Origin: Sulfolobaceae archaeon | Lineage (GTDB): Archaea; Thermoproteota; Thermoprotei_A; Sulfolobales; Sulfolobaceae | Assembly: GCA_028277025.1 (NCBI GenBank) | Contig: JAPYVG010000006.1 | Coordinates: 1 to 64,000 of the forward strand | Reading direction: 5' to 3' | DNA: 64,000 nt | Shown here: positions 45,539 to 54,173 of the stretch, one piece after another | Layout: the number at the start of each line of letters is the position of its first letter | Numbering within the stretch: the first letter of the stretch is position 1 | The notes under the pieces: generated by a model | Databases searched by the model: none | Seen by the model: only the letters and a program-made list of their open reading frames with translations | What the model was told of the DNA's origin: nothing | Program-made: the position numbers and the translations under genes

Positions 45539-45550
45539 ACTTATATATTT
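45539..45550 (+). promoter_or_regulatory. TATA box at the IS607 / cbi junction
   Basis: ACTTATATATTTGG begins on the last bases of the IS607 right end. It is about 25 bases before the cbiX/C ATG, so the likely promoter of the second cobalamin block lies exactly at the insertion point, with its upstream part supplied by the element. Confidence 0.5.
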
Positions 45551-45569
45551 GGACGGCTTATCCATATTG

Positions 45570-46559
45570 ATGTCTAAAAGTGCAGTGATCTTAATAACGC
45601 ACGGCTCTAGAAGAAATACATTCGTTGAGGATATGCAGGCCATTGCGAGGTATATTGAAGAAAAACTTTCAGTCCCAGTATTTTTATCCCACAACGAGTA
45701 TACAGAACCTAACTGGAGGAATTTGGTGGCATCTTTAATTGATGAAGGTTACACTAATTTCGTTTTCGCACTAACGTTTCTCGGAAGAGGAAATCATGTT
45801 GCAAGGGATATTATGGGAGAACTAAATGCAAAGGAGTTTTACAAATGGGAGAAGACAACGTATAAAGGTAAAGAGATTTACGTCTACTTTACTAGGCCAT
45901 TAGCCGACTCTCAGCTCGTTAAGCTCGCGTTATTTTATAGGGTTAAGACTGCGTTTCCACCAGAGAGAATAAATTATGTTGAAGATCCGGAAGAAATTGA
46001 AGAGAGGTCAATGAACCTCATAAGGGAGAAAGTAAGGGAGTTCGGGTATGAGGGGGAAAAACTTGAATTGATTAGTAGGGCTGTATATGCTAGCGGTAAC
46101 CTAGAACTAGCAAAGTACGTCTACATATCTGATGACGCAATAGAGAGCGGTATTGAGGCATTAAAGGCTGGGACTCCAATTCTCACAGATGTTAAGATGG
46201 TTATGGCCGGGATAAGGTGGAGTAAAGTTGAAAACTACCTAGATTCTTCAGCTGAGTTAGCTAAAAAGTTAGGGATTACTAGGACTGCAGCAGCTATAAG
46301 AATTGGCTTGAAAGAGCCAAAAATAGTAGTCATAGGCAATTCACCTACAGCCTTAGCTGAAGCTGTAAGAATGAATAAGGAGTTTAAGGTCGAAATCCCC
46401 TTAATAGTCGCCTCCCCACCTGGTTTCACTAATGCAATAGAGGCTAAGGAAGAGCTAATAAAGAGTGGTATTCCGTGCATTGTAGTAAGAGGTACTTATG
46501 GCGGAAGTAGTATAGCTGTTTCTATAATTAATGAACTAATTAGGAGGGTTAGGGAATGA
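45570..46559 (+). CDS. cbiX-cbiC: CbiX-CbiC fusion: sirohydrochlorin cobaltochelatase and precorrin-8X methylmutase
   Basis: About 329 residues. The N-terminal ~125 form a short CbiX chelatase (VILITHGSRRNTFVEDM with the metal-binding His, TFLGRGNHVARDI with a second His) that inserts cobalt. The rest is CbiC: ISRAVYASGNLELAKYVYIS and ILTDVKMVMAGI are its signatures, with the catalytic His replaced in the context RAVYASG. ATG at 45570 is preferred to TTG at 45549. It overlaps cbiH by 4 bp and opens the second cobalamin block. Confidence 0.88.
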   Translation: MSKSAVILITHGSRRNTFVEDMQAIARYIEEKLSVPVFLSHNEYTEPNWRNLVASLIDEGYTNFVFALTFLGRGNHVARDIMGELNAKEFYKWEKTTYKGKEIYVYFTRPLADSQLVKLALFYRVKTAFPPERINYVEDPEEIEERSMNLIREKVREFGYEGEKLELISRAVYASGNLELAKYVYISDDAIESGIEALKAGTPILTDVKMVMAGIRWSKVENYLDSSAELAKKLGITRTAAAIRIGLKEPKIVVIGNSPTALAEAVRMNKEFKVEIPLIVASPPGFTNAIEAKEELIKSGIPCIVVRGTYGGSSIAVSIINELIRRVRE

Positions 46560-47317
46560 AGGGGAAGTTGTATATAGTTGGAATAGGGCCGGGCTCACCA
46601 CCTTTAAGGACTTTTCAAGCAACAAACGCAATAAAAGAAAGTGAAGTAATAGTGGCTTACACTACGTACGCCGAGTTGATAAAAGACTTGACTGAAGGCA
46701 AAGAAGTAATTACTGCAAAAATGAAAGAAGAGCTGTATAGGGCTAAGGTAGCTATAGAGAACGTGCTACAAGGTAAGAACGTAGCATTAATTTCCAGTGG
46801 TGATCCGCAAGTTTATGGTATGGCAAGTCCGGCACTTGAGATGATGTGTAAGAAAGGGATTAACATAGATTTCGAAGTAGTCCCGGGAGTTACTGCAGCA
46901 TTAGCAGCTGCTGCTAAACTCGGCTCCCCTTTATCCATGGACTTCGCCTCGATAAGTTTAAGTGATCTATTAATCCCTCAAGAGGAGATATTACATAGGG
47001 TTAGGAAGGCCGCAGAAGGGGATTTCGTTATCGTTTTATATAACCCGATTAATAAACCTTTACTAAGGAAGGCTATGAAAGTAATTTCAGAATACCGTAG
47101 TCCTAAGACGCCGGTGGGCATTGTTAAATCTGCATACAGGGATAATGAGGAAGCAATTATTACAGATCTTTCTGAGTGGGAGAAGTATGAGGATAAAATA
47201 AATATGATTACTACGATAATTGTAGGAAACTCAAAGACTTACGTATGCAATGGTAAGATGATAACCCCAAGAGGCTATGAGAGGAAGTACAGTTATGAGT
47301 TTGATAACAACTCTTAA
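46556..47317 (+). CDS. cbiH: Cobalt-precorrin-3B C17-methyltransferase CbiH
   Basis: 253 residues of the tetrapyrrole methylase family. KLYIVGIGPGSPPLRTFQA at the start, ISSGDPQVYGMASPALE and VVPGVTAALAAAA identify the CbiH/CobJ group that performs ring contraction and C17 methylation. It overlaps cbiX/C by 4 bp and cbiD by 23-41 bp depending on the start used. Confidence 0.92.
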   Translation: MKGKLYIVGIGPGSPPLRTFQATNAIKESEVIVAYTTYAELIKDLTEGKEVITAKMKEELYRAKVAIENVLQGKNVALISSGDPQVYGMASPALEMMCKKGINIDFEVVPGVTAALAAAAKLGSPLSMDFASISLSDLLIPQEEILHRVRKAAEGDFVIVLYNPINKPLLRKAMKVISEYRSPKTPVGIVKSAYRDNEEAIITDLSEWEKYEDKINMITTIIVGNSKTYVCNGKMITPRGYERKYSYEFDNNS

Positions 47318-48341
47318 AAGGTTCGGGATTACTACTGGTGCGGCTGCCTCTGCAGCGGCTAAAGCTTCAGTTATTTTTCTGAAGAAAGATGAAACTCCTA
47401 AAAGCGTTACAATTCCTACTCCTATAGGGTTAAGGCTTGAGATACCGGTAGAGAAGTACGAGAAGAAAGACGATAAGGCTTGTGCGGAGGTGAGGAAGTT
47501 TTCTGGAGATAACCCAGATATTCTTGACGGCGTTGTGATTAATGCTTGTAGTAAGTGCATAGACTCAGATGACGTGATAGTAAAAGGTGAAGAAGGAATA
47601 GGAGTCATAACCAGACCGGGATTGAAGGGTGAGGTGGGGAGTAAGGCAATAAGTCCTACAGCATTAGAGATGATAAAGGAAGCTGTAAAGGAAGTTGTTG
47701 ATAAGGGAGTTGAAGTAGAGATTTCAGTTCCTAATGGCGAGGTTTTAGCTAAGAATACTATGAACCCTGTCGTGGGGGTAGTTAATGGCATATCAATTTT
47801 AGGGACTACCGGGATAGAATATCCGGTTTCAGATGAAGATTATCTAGATCACATAAGGACTGAAATGTGCGTAATTAAACAGTCGAGTCCTTTGATCGTT
47901 TTAGCCCCGGGGAATACGAGCTTTGAAACAGCTAAAAAGATGTACGGGGATGCTGTTGTAAAGATTGGCGACAGGGTAGGGGATTCGGTAAGGCTAGCTA
48001 GTGAGTTGGGTTTTTCCCACATCATTGTGGTCAGCTTACCGGGTAAGTTGGTTAAAGTCTCTGCAGGGATTCTCAACACTCATAATAAATACGGTGATGC
48101 GAGGATTGAGACCTTAACTCACGCCTGTGTGCTCGCTGGAATTCAAAAATTAGATAAAATAGCAAACTCACTTACTGTTTCAGAAGCTCTTACTTATCTC
48201 ACTGATGAAGAGAAAGAAAGGGTGTTTAAAATTATATGTGATAAGGCCTTGAAGAGGCTTAAGGCTCTAAGCAAGGCAAAGATAGGGGTTATAGCAATTG
48301 ACGAGAAAGGTAAAGTTCTAGCTTATAGTGGTGAAGTATGA
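47295..48341 (+). CDS. cbiD: Cobalt-precorrin-5B C1-methyltransferase CbiD
   Basis: About 348 residues. FGITTGAAASAAAKAS at the N-terminus and the later GNTSFETAKKMYGDAVVKIGD and HKYGDARIETL-type segments are CbiD hallmarks; unlike the other methylases it has its own fold. The ATG at 47295 gives the usual short N-terminus; an ATG at 47277 is also in frame. Overlaps cbiT by 4 bp. Confidence 0.9.
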   Translation: MSLITTLKRFGITTGAAASAAAKASVIFLKKDETPKSVTIPTPIGLRLEIPVEKYEKKDDKACAEVRKFSGDNPDILDGVVINACSKCIDSDDVIVKGEEGIGVITRPGLKGEVGSKAISPTALEMIKEAVKEVVDKGVEVEISVPNGEVLAKNTMNPVVGVVNGISILGTTGIEYPVSDEDYLDHIRTEMCVIKQSSPLIVLAPGNTSFETAKKMYGDAVVKIGDRVGDSVRLASELGFSHIIVVSLPGKLVKVSAGILNTHNKYGDARIETLTHACVLAGIQKLDKIANSLTVSEALTYLTDEEKERVFKIICDKALKRLKALSKAKIGVIAIDEKGKVLAYSGEV

Positions 48342-48922
48342 GAGTCCCAGGGATTCCGGACGAGGAGTTTATACGAGACGAGAAAATACCTATGACTAAG
48401 GAGGAAATAAGGGTTTTAGCGTTATCGAAAGCTAGACTGTTCGCTGGAGCGAAGTTTTTAGACATTGGAAGTGGGACTGGTAGTGTTACAGTTGAGGCAG
48501 CGTTAATAGTGGGTGAGTCGGGGAAGGTGTATGCAATTGAAAGAGACGCTAAAGCAGTTGAACTTACGAGAAGGAACGTTAACAAATTTAACGTTTCTCA
48601 CATAGTAAAAATCATTGAGGGAGAAGCACCAGAGGTGATAAAGCAAGTTGATGATAAACTCGATGCCGTATTTATTGGTGGCGGATCTGAGGTTATTAAA
48701 GAGATTATGAAAGTGGTTGATGAAAAGTTGAAGAGCGGTGGTAGGGTTGTGGCTGATGCTATACTTCTTGAGACGGCTGTATCTGTTTTATCAGCGTTAG
48801 ACGAGTTGGGGTATAAGAGCGAGGTGATAGAAGTTATAGTAGCTAAGGGTATGAAGACAAGTAAGGGATATGCGATGATTTCGAGAAACCCAATATTCAT
48901 AATTTACGGTGAAAAACCTTGA
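48338..48922 (+). CDS. cbiT: Cobalt-precorrin-6B C15-methyltransferase/decarboxylase CbiT
   Basis: 194 residues. A class I SAM methyltransferase: LDIGSGTGSVTVEAALI (motif I) and AVFIGGGSEVIKEIM. The opening GIPDEEFIRDEKIPMTKEEI is the typical CbiT N-terminus. CbiT decarboxylates the C12 acetate and methylates C15. Overlaps both neighbours by 4 bp. Confidence 0.92.
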   Translation: MRVPGIPDEEFIRDEKIPMTKEEIRVLALSKARLFAGAKFLDIGSGTGSVTVEAALIVGESGKVYAIERDAKAVELTRRNVNKFNVSHIVKIIEGEAPEVIKQVDDKLDAVFIGGGSEVIKEIMKVVDEKLKSGGRVVADAILLETAVSVLSALDELGYKSEVIEVIVAKGMKTSKGYAMISRNPIFIIYGEKP

Positions 48923-49593
48923 GGAAGTTATATGTTGTAGGTTTGGGCCCCGGGGATCCCAGCTTGATAACAGTAAAGGGAGTAAACGCTATTAAAGAGT
49001 CAGATGTGATTTTTGTCCCGTATTCAACGGGGAGTAATAGGAGTTTAGCATTAAGTGTAATTTCACCTTACCTTAAAAAAGACGCGAAAATAATAACTCT
49101 GGGTTTTCCTATGGCTAAGAGAGTTAATGAAGAGAAATTGAAAGAGATAGGGGAAATCATTTGTGAAAATGCCTCTTCAATCTCCTCTTTCGTGACTTTA
49201 GGTGACCCTACGCTTTATAGTACTTTCTTTAGGATTAGTAAATTTGTGGATTGTATAGATAAGGTGGAAATAATCCCCGGTGTTTCTTCAGTTACGGCCT
49301 GTGCTTCTAAGGCTTTTATCTCTTTAGCCCAAGGTGATGAGGGTATTGCCGTAGTTCCATCGAGTAGGTTAGACTTAATAGAGTTAAGTAAGGGTAAGTT
49401 TGAGACCATAGTGGTCATGAAGGGTAATGAAAATTTGGACCTTATCGCAAAACTACTTTCCCCCCTATACACGCTTATTTATGCTAGGCGTTGTTATCTT
49501 GATGGGGAAAAAGTTATGAGTTGGGACGAGAAAAGTTATGATAGGGATTACTTCTCCATGCTTATAGGGGTGAGGAAAAGTGAAGATGGGTAA
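48919..49593 (+). CDS. cbiL: Cobalt-precorrin-2 C20-methyltransferase CbiL
   Basis: 224 residues, tetrapyrrole methylase fold: KLYVVGLGPGDPSLITVKGV, VTLGDPTLYSTFF and EIIPGVSSVTACA. The IFVPYSTGSNRSLA segment after strand 2 is specific to CbiL/CobI. TTG start at 48919 overlaps cbiT by 4 bp. Confidence 0.9.
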   Translation: MRKLYVVGLGPGDPSLITVKGVNAIKESDVIFVPYSTGSNRSLALSVISPYLKKDAKIITLGFPMAKRVNEEKLKEIGEIICENASSISSFVTLGDPTLYSTFFRISKFVDCIDKVEIIPGVSSVTACASKAFISLAQGDEGIAVVPSSRLDLIELSKGKFETIVVMKGNENLDLIAKLLSPLYTLIYARRCYLDGEKVMSWDEKSYDRDYFSMLIGVRKSEDG

Positions 49594-50380
49594 AGTTACT
49601 TTCATAGGTGCTGGTCCTGGTGACCCAGAGCTAATAACGGTTAAAGCTAAAAATAGGTTAGAGGAGGCTGACGTAGTACTTTACGCTGGCTCATTAGTTA
49701 ATCCTCAAATCCTAAAATGGGCTAGGAGAGATGCTGAAATAATAGATACTTCTAGCCTCACTCTAGAAGAGATAACAAATATAATGATTAAGAGGGCTAA
49801 AGAGGGTAAGAACATTGTGAGGCTTAAGTCTGGCGACTTCTCAATTTACGGTGCTTTAATGGAAGAGATTTGGGCTTTAGAGGATGCTGGCATACCTTAC
49901 GAGCTAGTACCCGGTATAACTGCTGCTATAGCTAGTGCTAGTGTGGCTGGTATAGAGCTAACCCTTCCTAAGATCTCTCAAACTTTAATAATAACTAGGG
50001 CTTCAGCAAGAGTACCGATGGAGGGGTCTATCAAGGATTACGCTCCATTCCTAATGAAGGGGGCTTCAATGGCCATTTATACTGGAGTACACCTAATCGA
50101 CAAAGTAGTTAAGGAGTTAAAAGAGGGTGGTGTACCTGACGATATGCCAGTAATAGTAGTTTATAAGGCCACTTGGCCCGAGCAGAAGATAATTAGGGGT
50201 ACTGTTGGTGATATCGCTCAAAAGGTTAAGGCTGAGAAGATAATTAAAGATAGTATGATAATCGTGGGAAAGATCGCTGATCCTTCGAGTTATAAAGATT
50301 TGGTGAGGTCTAGTGTTTATGATCCTTCTCATTATCACTCTTTTAGGCCTATGAAGAAAAATAGGAGCGATGATGAATAA
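49586..50380 (+). CDS. cbiF: Cobalt-precorrin-4 C11-methyltransferase CbiF
   Basis: About 264 residues. KVTFIGAGPGDPELITVKA, VVLYAGSLVNPQIL, RLKSGDFSIYGALMEE and ELVPGITAAIASAS define CbiF/CobM. A GTG at 49580 is in frame two codons earlier. It is the last gene of the block; precorrin-6A reductase (CbiJ) and the later amidation/adenosylation genes are not in the window. Confidence 0.92.
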   Translation: MGKVTFIGAGPGDPELITVKAKNRLEEADVVLYAGSLVNPQILKWARRDAEIIDTSSLTLEEITNIMIKRAKEGKNIVRLKSGDFSIYGALMEEIWALEDAGIPYELVPGITAAIASASVAGIELTLPKISQTLIITRASARVPMEGSIKDYAPFLMKGASMAIYTGVHLIDKVVKELKEGGVPDDMPVIVVYKATWPEQKIIRGTVGDIAQKVKAEKIIKDSMIIVGKIADPSSYKDLVRSSVYDPSHYHSFRPMKKNRSDDE

Positions 50381-50432
50381 TTCCATTTAACAAAAATGGG
50401 TGTTCCATTTTAGTAGAAATTTTTCATAGTAA

Positions 50433-50464
50433 ATGTTGGTCTCTTACGCCGATGTGAACTATGC
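50433..50464 (+). repeat. Dispersed repeat A, short scrap A5
   Basis: ATGTTGGTCTCTTACGCCGATG and following GTGAACTATGC resemble the middle of copy A1. Only about 32 bp remain, so this is a weak call. The rest of the 423-bp gap (50381-50803) holds nothing I recognise. Confidence 0.3.
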
Positions 50465-50803
50465 CGAAATTTTATCCGTGAAGCTAATAATGGCTTCCTT
50501 CTCAAGATCGCTGGGATAAGGGTGAATTTAGGATCCCTTTCTTCACTATAAAGCTTTTGTTAGCAGAAAAGCCATAGCAAATATAACTTGGTAAAAGAGA
50601 TCAAACCTTCCTCCTATCAGTTCTCACAGTGAAGATTCGCTATTGAATCCCTTTTACTTCAATCTTCTCAATTGTTGAAATAAAGCGTTTTAGTTTCTTA
50701 AAGGAAATCCCGCGGATTTGTAACATCTTTTTCCCTTTATAAACGCATTGAGTAGCGATATTACCCTAGTTCTTAATAACACTATCCCTTTATAAGGTAA
50801 TAC

Positions 50804-51403
50804 GTGTTAAGTAAAGATTACGTGATAAGCTTAACTGTTAACGCTGATAAAATTTCAGTACTTGAAGTACTTTCAAAACCAGAGAAAATCCTTCCCTTGT
50901 TTAACGTGGCTTATAATAAAGAGAATATGACTGCTGTTATTAAAAATAAGACATTTAGGGTAAAGTACAGGGTAGGATTGAACGAAGTTAACTACGAATT
51001 TATTAGGGAGGGTATTTTGAGGAAAAATATTAAGATAATAAAATTTGTTTTGCTAGCTAAGAAAGATGGTGTAGTCATAAGTATAGATGGCGATTCTGAT
51101 TTACTGTCTCAATTTAACGAGAAGGAGCTGGTTAACCAGACGATGCTTATACAAATGGAGAAAGAGGCTAAACAAAAATCATTAATTTCTATGAATATTA
51201 AGAGGGAGGAAATCCCAGAACTCTTAAACAGCGTTTTAGCTAAGAGTAGTGGAAAGACGTTATTAGTGTGGTTGTCTTCAAATGATAAGTATTTAAGGCT
51301 TAAAATTAAGAACGGCGAACTAGTTGAAAAGATAGGAGAGTTTGAAGATCTTGTTGTTGAACCGATCACAGTTTTGATTAAGCAAGTTGCAGTAACTACT
51401 TAA
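50804..51403 (+). CDS. Hypothetical protein with START/SRPBCC-like N-terminus
   Basis: 199 residues. DYVISLTVNADKISVLEVLSKPEKILPLFN resembles the first strand and helix of START/polyketide-cyclase folds that bind hydrophobic ligands. The rest continues with amphipathic strands (INVVYEFIREG-like) and a C-terminal alpha/beta part. Start is GTG. It ends overlapping the convergent HTH gene by 4 bp. Function unknown. Confidence 0.5.
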   Translation: MLSKDYVISLTVNADKISVLEVLSKPEKILPLFNVAYNKENMTAVIKNKTFRVKYRVGLNEVNYEFIREGILRKNIKIIKFVLLAKKDGVVISIDGDSDLLSQFNEKELVNQTMLIQMEKEAKQKSLISMNIKREEIPELLNSVLAKSSGKTLLVWLSSNDKYLRLKIKNGELVEKIGEFEDLVVEPITVLIKQVAVTT

Positions 51404-51759
51404 TCCTCTTTTCTCCAATCCTCTCTTTCCTCCTCCTTAGTCGTTTCATTCTTTTTCAAGTTCAATTCATAGTAAACCCTTCCAGAAATCCTACTATAAC
51501 TAACGTAACCCCGTTCATGTAATTTCTTCAGTCTTCTATATACAGTTGACTTAGAGATTTTAGTGAAATCTGAAATTTCTGAAAGTGTTTTATAGCCTCT
51601 TTTTATGGCTTCTAAAATCATCAAATCCCTTTCATCAAATTCTGAATAGTCTATTTTTATCCCCTTATTTCTTCTTATTAATAGCAGGATAAGAAATGAT
51701 AGCGGCAGTGTGAAGAAAACCGTAATGAGTGAAGGAAGGATTAAACTTTGACTGTCCAT
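51400..51759 (-). CDS. Membrane-anchored winged-helix regulator
   Basis: 119 residues. One transmembrane helix (ITVFFTLPLSFLILLLI, residues ~12-28) is followed by a basic RRNKG and a MarR/TrmB-like winged HTH (MILEAIKRGYKTLSEISDFT, SKSTVYRRLKKLHERGYVSY). The C-terminus is highly charged. It is divergent from the pilus operon that starts at 51970, which makes it the natural candidate regulator of that operon. Membrane-bound ArnR-type regulators control archaella in the same order. Confidence 0.75.
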   Translation of the reverse strand: MDSQSLILPSLITVFFTLPLSFLILLLIRRNKGIKIDYSEFDERDLMILEAIKRGYKTLSEISDFTKISKSTVYRRLKKLHERGYVSYSRISGRVYYELNLKKNETTKEEEREDWRKED

Positions 51760-51969
51760 GTTTCTATTTATGCTTTTCCCAGTTTTTAAGTTTTTCTAAT
51801 TCGAAAACTTACATTATAAAAATAATTATGTTTCGTATTAACAGCACTTAACGGAATAATTGTAAAAACTTGTAGAATTTTTTGCTAAAATAATTATGAA
51901 AATTGTGAAACTATGGGGTTCCAACGTGTCTTTTTTATAAAATAAAAGATAAGAGAGACTTGACCAAAA

Positions 51970-52521
51970 ATGATAAAAACAAAAAGTAAAAATAAGAAAA
52001 TAAAAAATAAGAAAATAAGAGGACTTTCAAATATTGTTGGCTCCCTACTATTAATAGTATTAACGATAGTTGCAGCTCTATTGATAGGACATTTCGTATT
52101 CGGATTATTCAGTTCAAATAGTCATAATGCCGGGATATCAATAAGTGATGATTCAATAATAATACCCGGAGGAGAATACACAACCCAAGGCGCCTCTGTT
52201 TCATTAACAATAACCGATAGTGGAAACGACCCAGTTGTAATAACTCAAATAGTGTTAATTGCAAATGGTAATACTTACACTTTGTACAGTGGTGCTAGTA
52301 CAAGTAGCGTCATAACAGCACAAGCTGGCACTTATATGACTATAAATGGTAAAGGTTACCTAGTAGAACCCGGTCAGTCAGTGTCCTTAGCCGGTACGAT
52401 AACCAGTAAATTAGTACCATTTCTACAGACAGGGCAAACAGTAGTTATACAAGTTTACGGTTATGATAACGTTACTGCACAATCCCTATCACAGCAAGTG
52501 AGTCTAGTAATACAAGACTGA
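51970..52521 (+). CDS. Type IV pilin-like protein 1
   Basis: 183 residues with a class III (prepilin) signal: a lysine-rich leader, KKIRG then LSNIVGSLLLIVLTIVAALL, predicting cleavage by PibD after Gly18 and a hydrophobic helix that forms the pilus core. The remaining ~140 residues are Thr/Ser/Gly-rich beta strands with few charges, typical of Sulfolobales pilins. TTTTTTATAAAATAAAAG about 25-45 bases upstream is the operon's promoter. Confidence 0.82.
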   Translation: MIKTKSKNKKIKNKKIRGLSNIVGSLLLIVLTIVAALLIGHFVFGLFSSNSHNAGISISDDSIIIPGGEYTTQGASVSLTITDSGNDPVVITQIVLIANGNTYTLYSGASTSSVITAQAGTYMTINGKGYLVEPGQSVSLAGTITSKLVPFLQTGQTVVIQVYGYDNVTAQSLSQQVSLVIQD

Positions 52522-52525
52522 AAAG

Positions 52526-53059
52526 GTGAAAGAAGTGCAACTAAAAGGAAGGAGGGGGCTCAGCAGCGTAATGGGCTCCCTCTTCTTAATTATAATAGTT
52601 TTTTTAGCATGGGCTTTCCTCTATTCCTTAGGTTTAAATTATTTACACATAATCTCATCTACTCCCGCAGTATCAGTAAAAGGCGTTGCAATTTTAATGA
52701 ACTATGAAAGTTTACAAAATCCCGGAACACTTTTACTTGAGCTTTATATTTCGAATAACGGTTATACTCCCTTCGTTATAACTAAGGTTATTGTGAGTAT
52801 TGACGGTAAACAAATTTGTCCTACAACCTTTTACTCTGCCTTTGTGAATTACAAGGAGTTACCCAATTATCAAGAAACACTCCCGATAACCGTAAGGCAA
52901 GCTTATACTCAATTAATATATACGTTCATCCCGAACATACAAATTTCTCCAACAGCTGATCTGTTCAATATAGGTAACTACTCAATAGTTACGGTGATCG
53001 GGAATTTAGGTTCCTCAACTGTTCAAGTTCAAACTTCGGTCCAGGTGGTGGGATCGTGA
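52526..53059 (+). CDS. Type IV pilin-like protein 2
   Basis: 177 residues. KGRRG then LSSVMGSLFLIIIVFLAWAF is a class III signal and helix (cleavage after Gly11). The ectodomain has beta strands and two cysteines. GTG start preceded by GGTG-type spacing, 4 bp after the previous stop; overlaps the next pilin by 4 bp. A minor pilin is likely. Confidence 0.78.
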   Translation: MKEVQLKGRRGLSSVMGSLFLIIIVFLAWAFLYSLGLNYLHIISSTPAVSVKGVAILMNYESLQNPGTLLLELYISNNGYTPFVITKVIVSIDGKQICPTTFYSAFVNYKELPNYQETLPITVRQAYTQLIYTFIPNIQISPTADLFNIGNYSIVTVIGNLGSSTVQVQTSVQVVGS

Positions 53060-53559
53060 TGAAGGGATTATCTGAAGTTGTGGCCGCATTACTTTCCCTC
53101 GTAATTACTCTATTACTCTTAGGTGCCTTTTTTGCGTTTAATGGTGGCTACTTTATCTTACCTTTTCAGCAGAGTAATAAAATTACAGAGTCAGTCCCTC
53201 TCTTACAACCTATTCTTCTCTATTATAATTCTACAGCTAACGGCCCAGTAATCATAATAACTAATTACGGCTCAACACCAGTTCAGATAGCTTATGCTGT
53301 AGTAGGTAACGGTAATATTCCCGACCCTACAGTGGTATACCAGGTAGTAGGGGAACAAAACTTTAACAGTGGTGGTAGTTATGGTCAAGCGTATTTCATT
53401 AGTTGTCCTTATTACGAAATACAACCTGGTAAAGAGTACGCTGTAATAATTAGTGGTGTAGGCCCACAAAGTACCTACTTCATAACGCTAGTTCTCACTA
53501 ATGGTTATACTCTTCAATTTGTTCTAAGTCCGGGAGTGAGTCCGGGGGTGAACGGGTAA
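53056..53559 (+). CDS. Type IV pilin-like protein 3
   Basis: 167 residues. Very short leader MMKG then LSEVVAALLSLVITLLLLGA, a class III signal. The ectodomain is Asn/Gly/Tyr-rich beta structure, ending in a Pro-Gly repeat (SPGVSPGVNG). Probably a minor pilin or tip protein. Overlaps the neighbours by 4 and 1 bp. Confidence 0.76.
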   Translation: MMKGLSEVVAALLSLVITLLLLGAFFAFNGGYFILPFQQSNKITESVPLLQPILLYYNSTANGPVIIITNYGSTPVQIAYAVVGNGNIPDPTVVYQVVGEQNFNSGGSYGQAYFISCPYYEIQPGKEYAVIISGVGPQSTYFITLVLTNGYTLQFVLSPGVSPGVNG

Positions 53560-54167
53560 TGAAAGGGTTAGGTACTGTAATTGGTATTGCAATTTTTCTC
53601 CTCATTCTGTTGGTCTCTTTATCTCTTATTTTAATTTATTTGGGCAAGTTTCAGCTCGTGGGTGAGGAGATGTCTCAAGCTCAAATAAGCATATATAATC
53701 ACAACCAAGGAGGAATTAATATTGTATGTGCTGTTGCATACTATACCGTAATTCAGTATCAACAATGCCCTCCTAACTTTGTGGCTAAGCCTTACGTATA
53801 TGAATTACAATACGTGAAAATTGTCTTGTGTAATCCCAGTAACGTACCGGAAGGAATAGAGTACCTTATGTTCTTAAGTCCCAATAATCAACAACCTATT
53901 TATGAGTACTATGTAGGTATAACATTATCTCCTCACTCCAGTTATATTGTCGTAATTTATCCTAACCAATTATATGCCCCTTACGGTGTGCAACAATGGC
54001 AATTATCAGAAATAGGTCAGTATGTCCCCTACACGTTTAAGGTGGGTTGTAACGGTAACTATATAGGCTATCCCATTCCTACTAAGGCTAAGGTTCCGAT
54101 TACTGTTTTTACGAGTTACGGTAATGTGGGTTCATCTACCCTAAGCTATTCAATTCATGGGGGTTGA
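53559..54167 (+). CDS. Type IV pilin-like protein 4
   Basis: 202 residues. MKG then LGTVIGIAIFLLILLVSLSL gives a class III signal with a minimal leader. The ectodomain has four cysteines (CAVAYYTVIQYQQC, IVLCN, KVGCN), which may form disulfides outside the cell, unlike the other three pilins. Ends 6 bp before the ATPase gene. Confidence 0.76.
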   Translation: MKGLGTVIGIAIFLLILLVSLSLILIYLGKFQLVGEEMSQAQISIYNHNQGGINIVCAVAYYTVIQYQQCPPNFVAKPYVYELQYVKIVLCNPSNVPEGIEYLMFLSPNNQQPIYEYYVGITLSPHSSYIVVIYPNQLYAPYGVQQWQLSEIGQYVPYTFKVGCNGNYIGYPIPTKAKVPITVFTSYGNVGSSTLSYSIHGG

Positions 54168-54173
54168 GCTTGT

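Larger units (their letters stand above)
43594..45540 (+). mobile_element. IS607-family element (frameshifted tnpA, intact tnpB frame)
   Basis: About 1.95 kb. The left end GACTATAGCACTTTCACGTA resembles that of mini-elements M1-M3, and the right end GCCACGGGTAAACAC is identical to theirs. An AC dinucleotide flanks the left junction and closes the right one, compatible with serine-recombinase insertion without target duplication. It contains tnpA and tnpB overlapping by 29 bp. It sits 30 bp upstream of the cbiX/C start. Confidence 0.85.
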
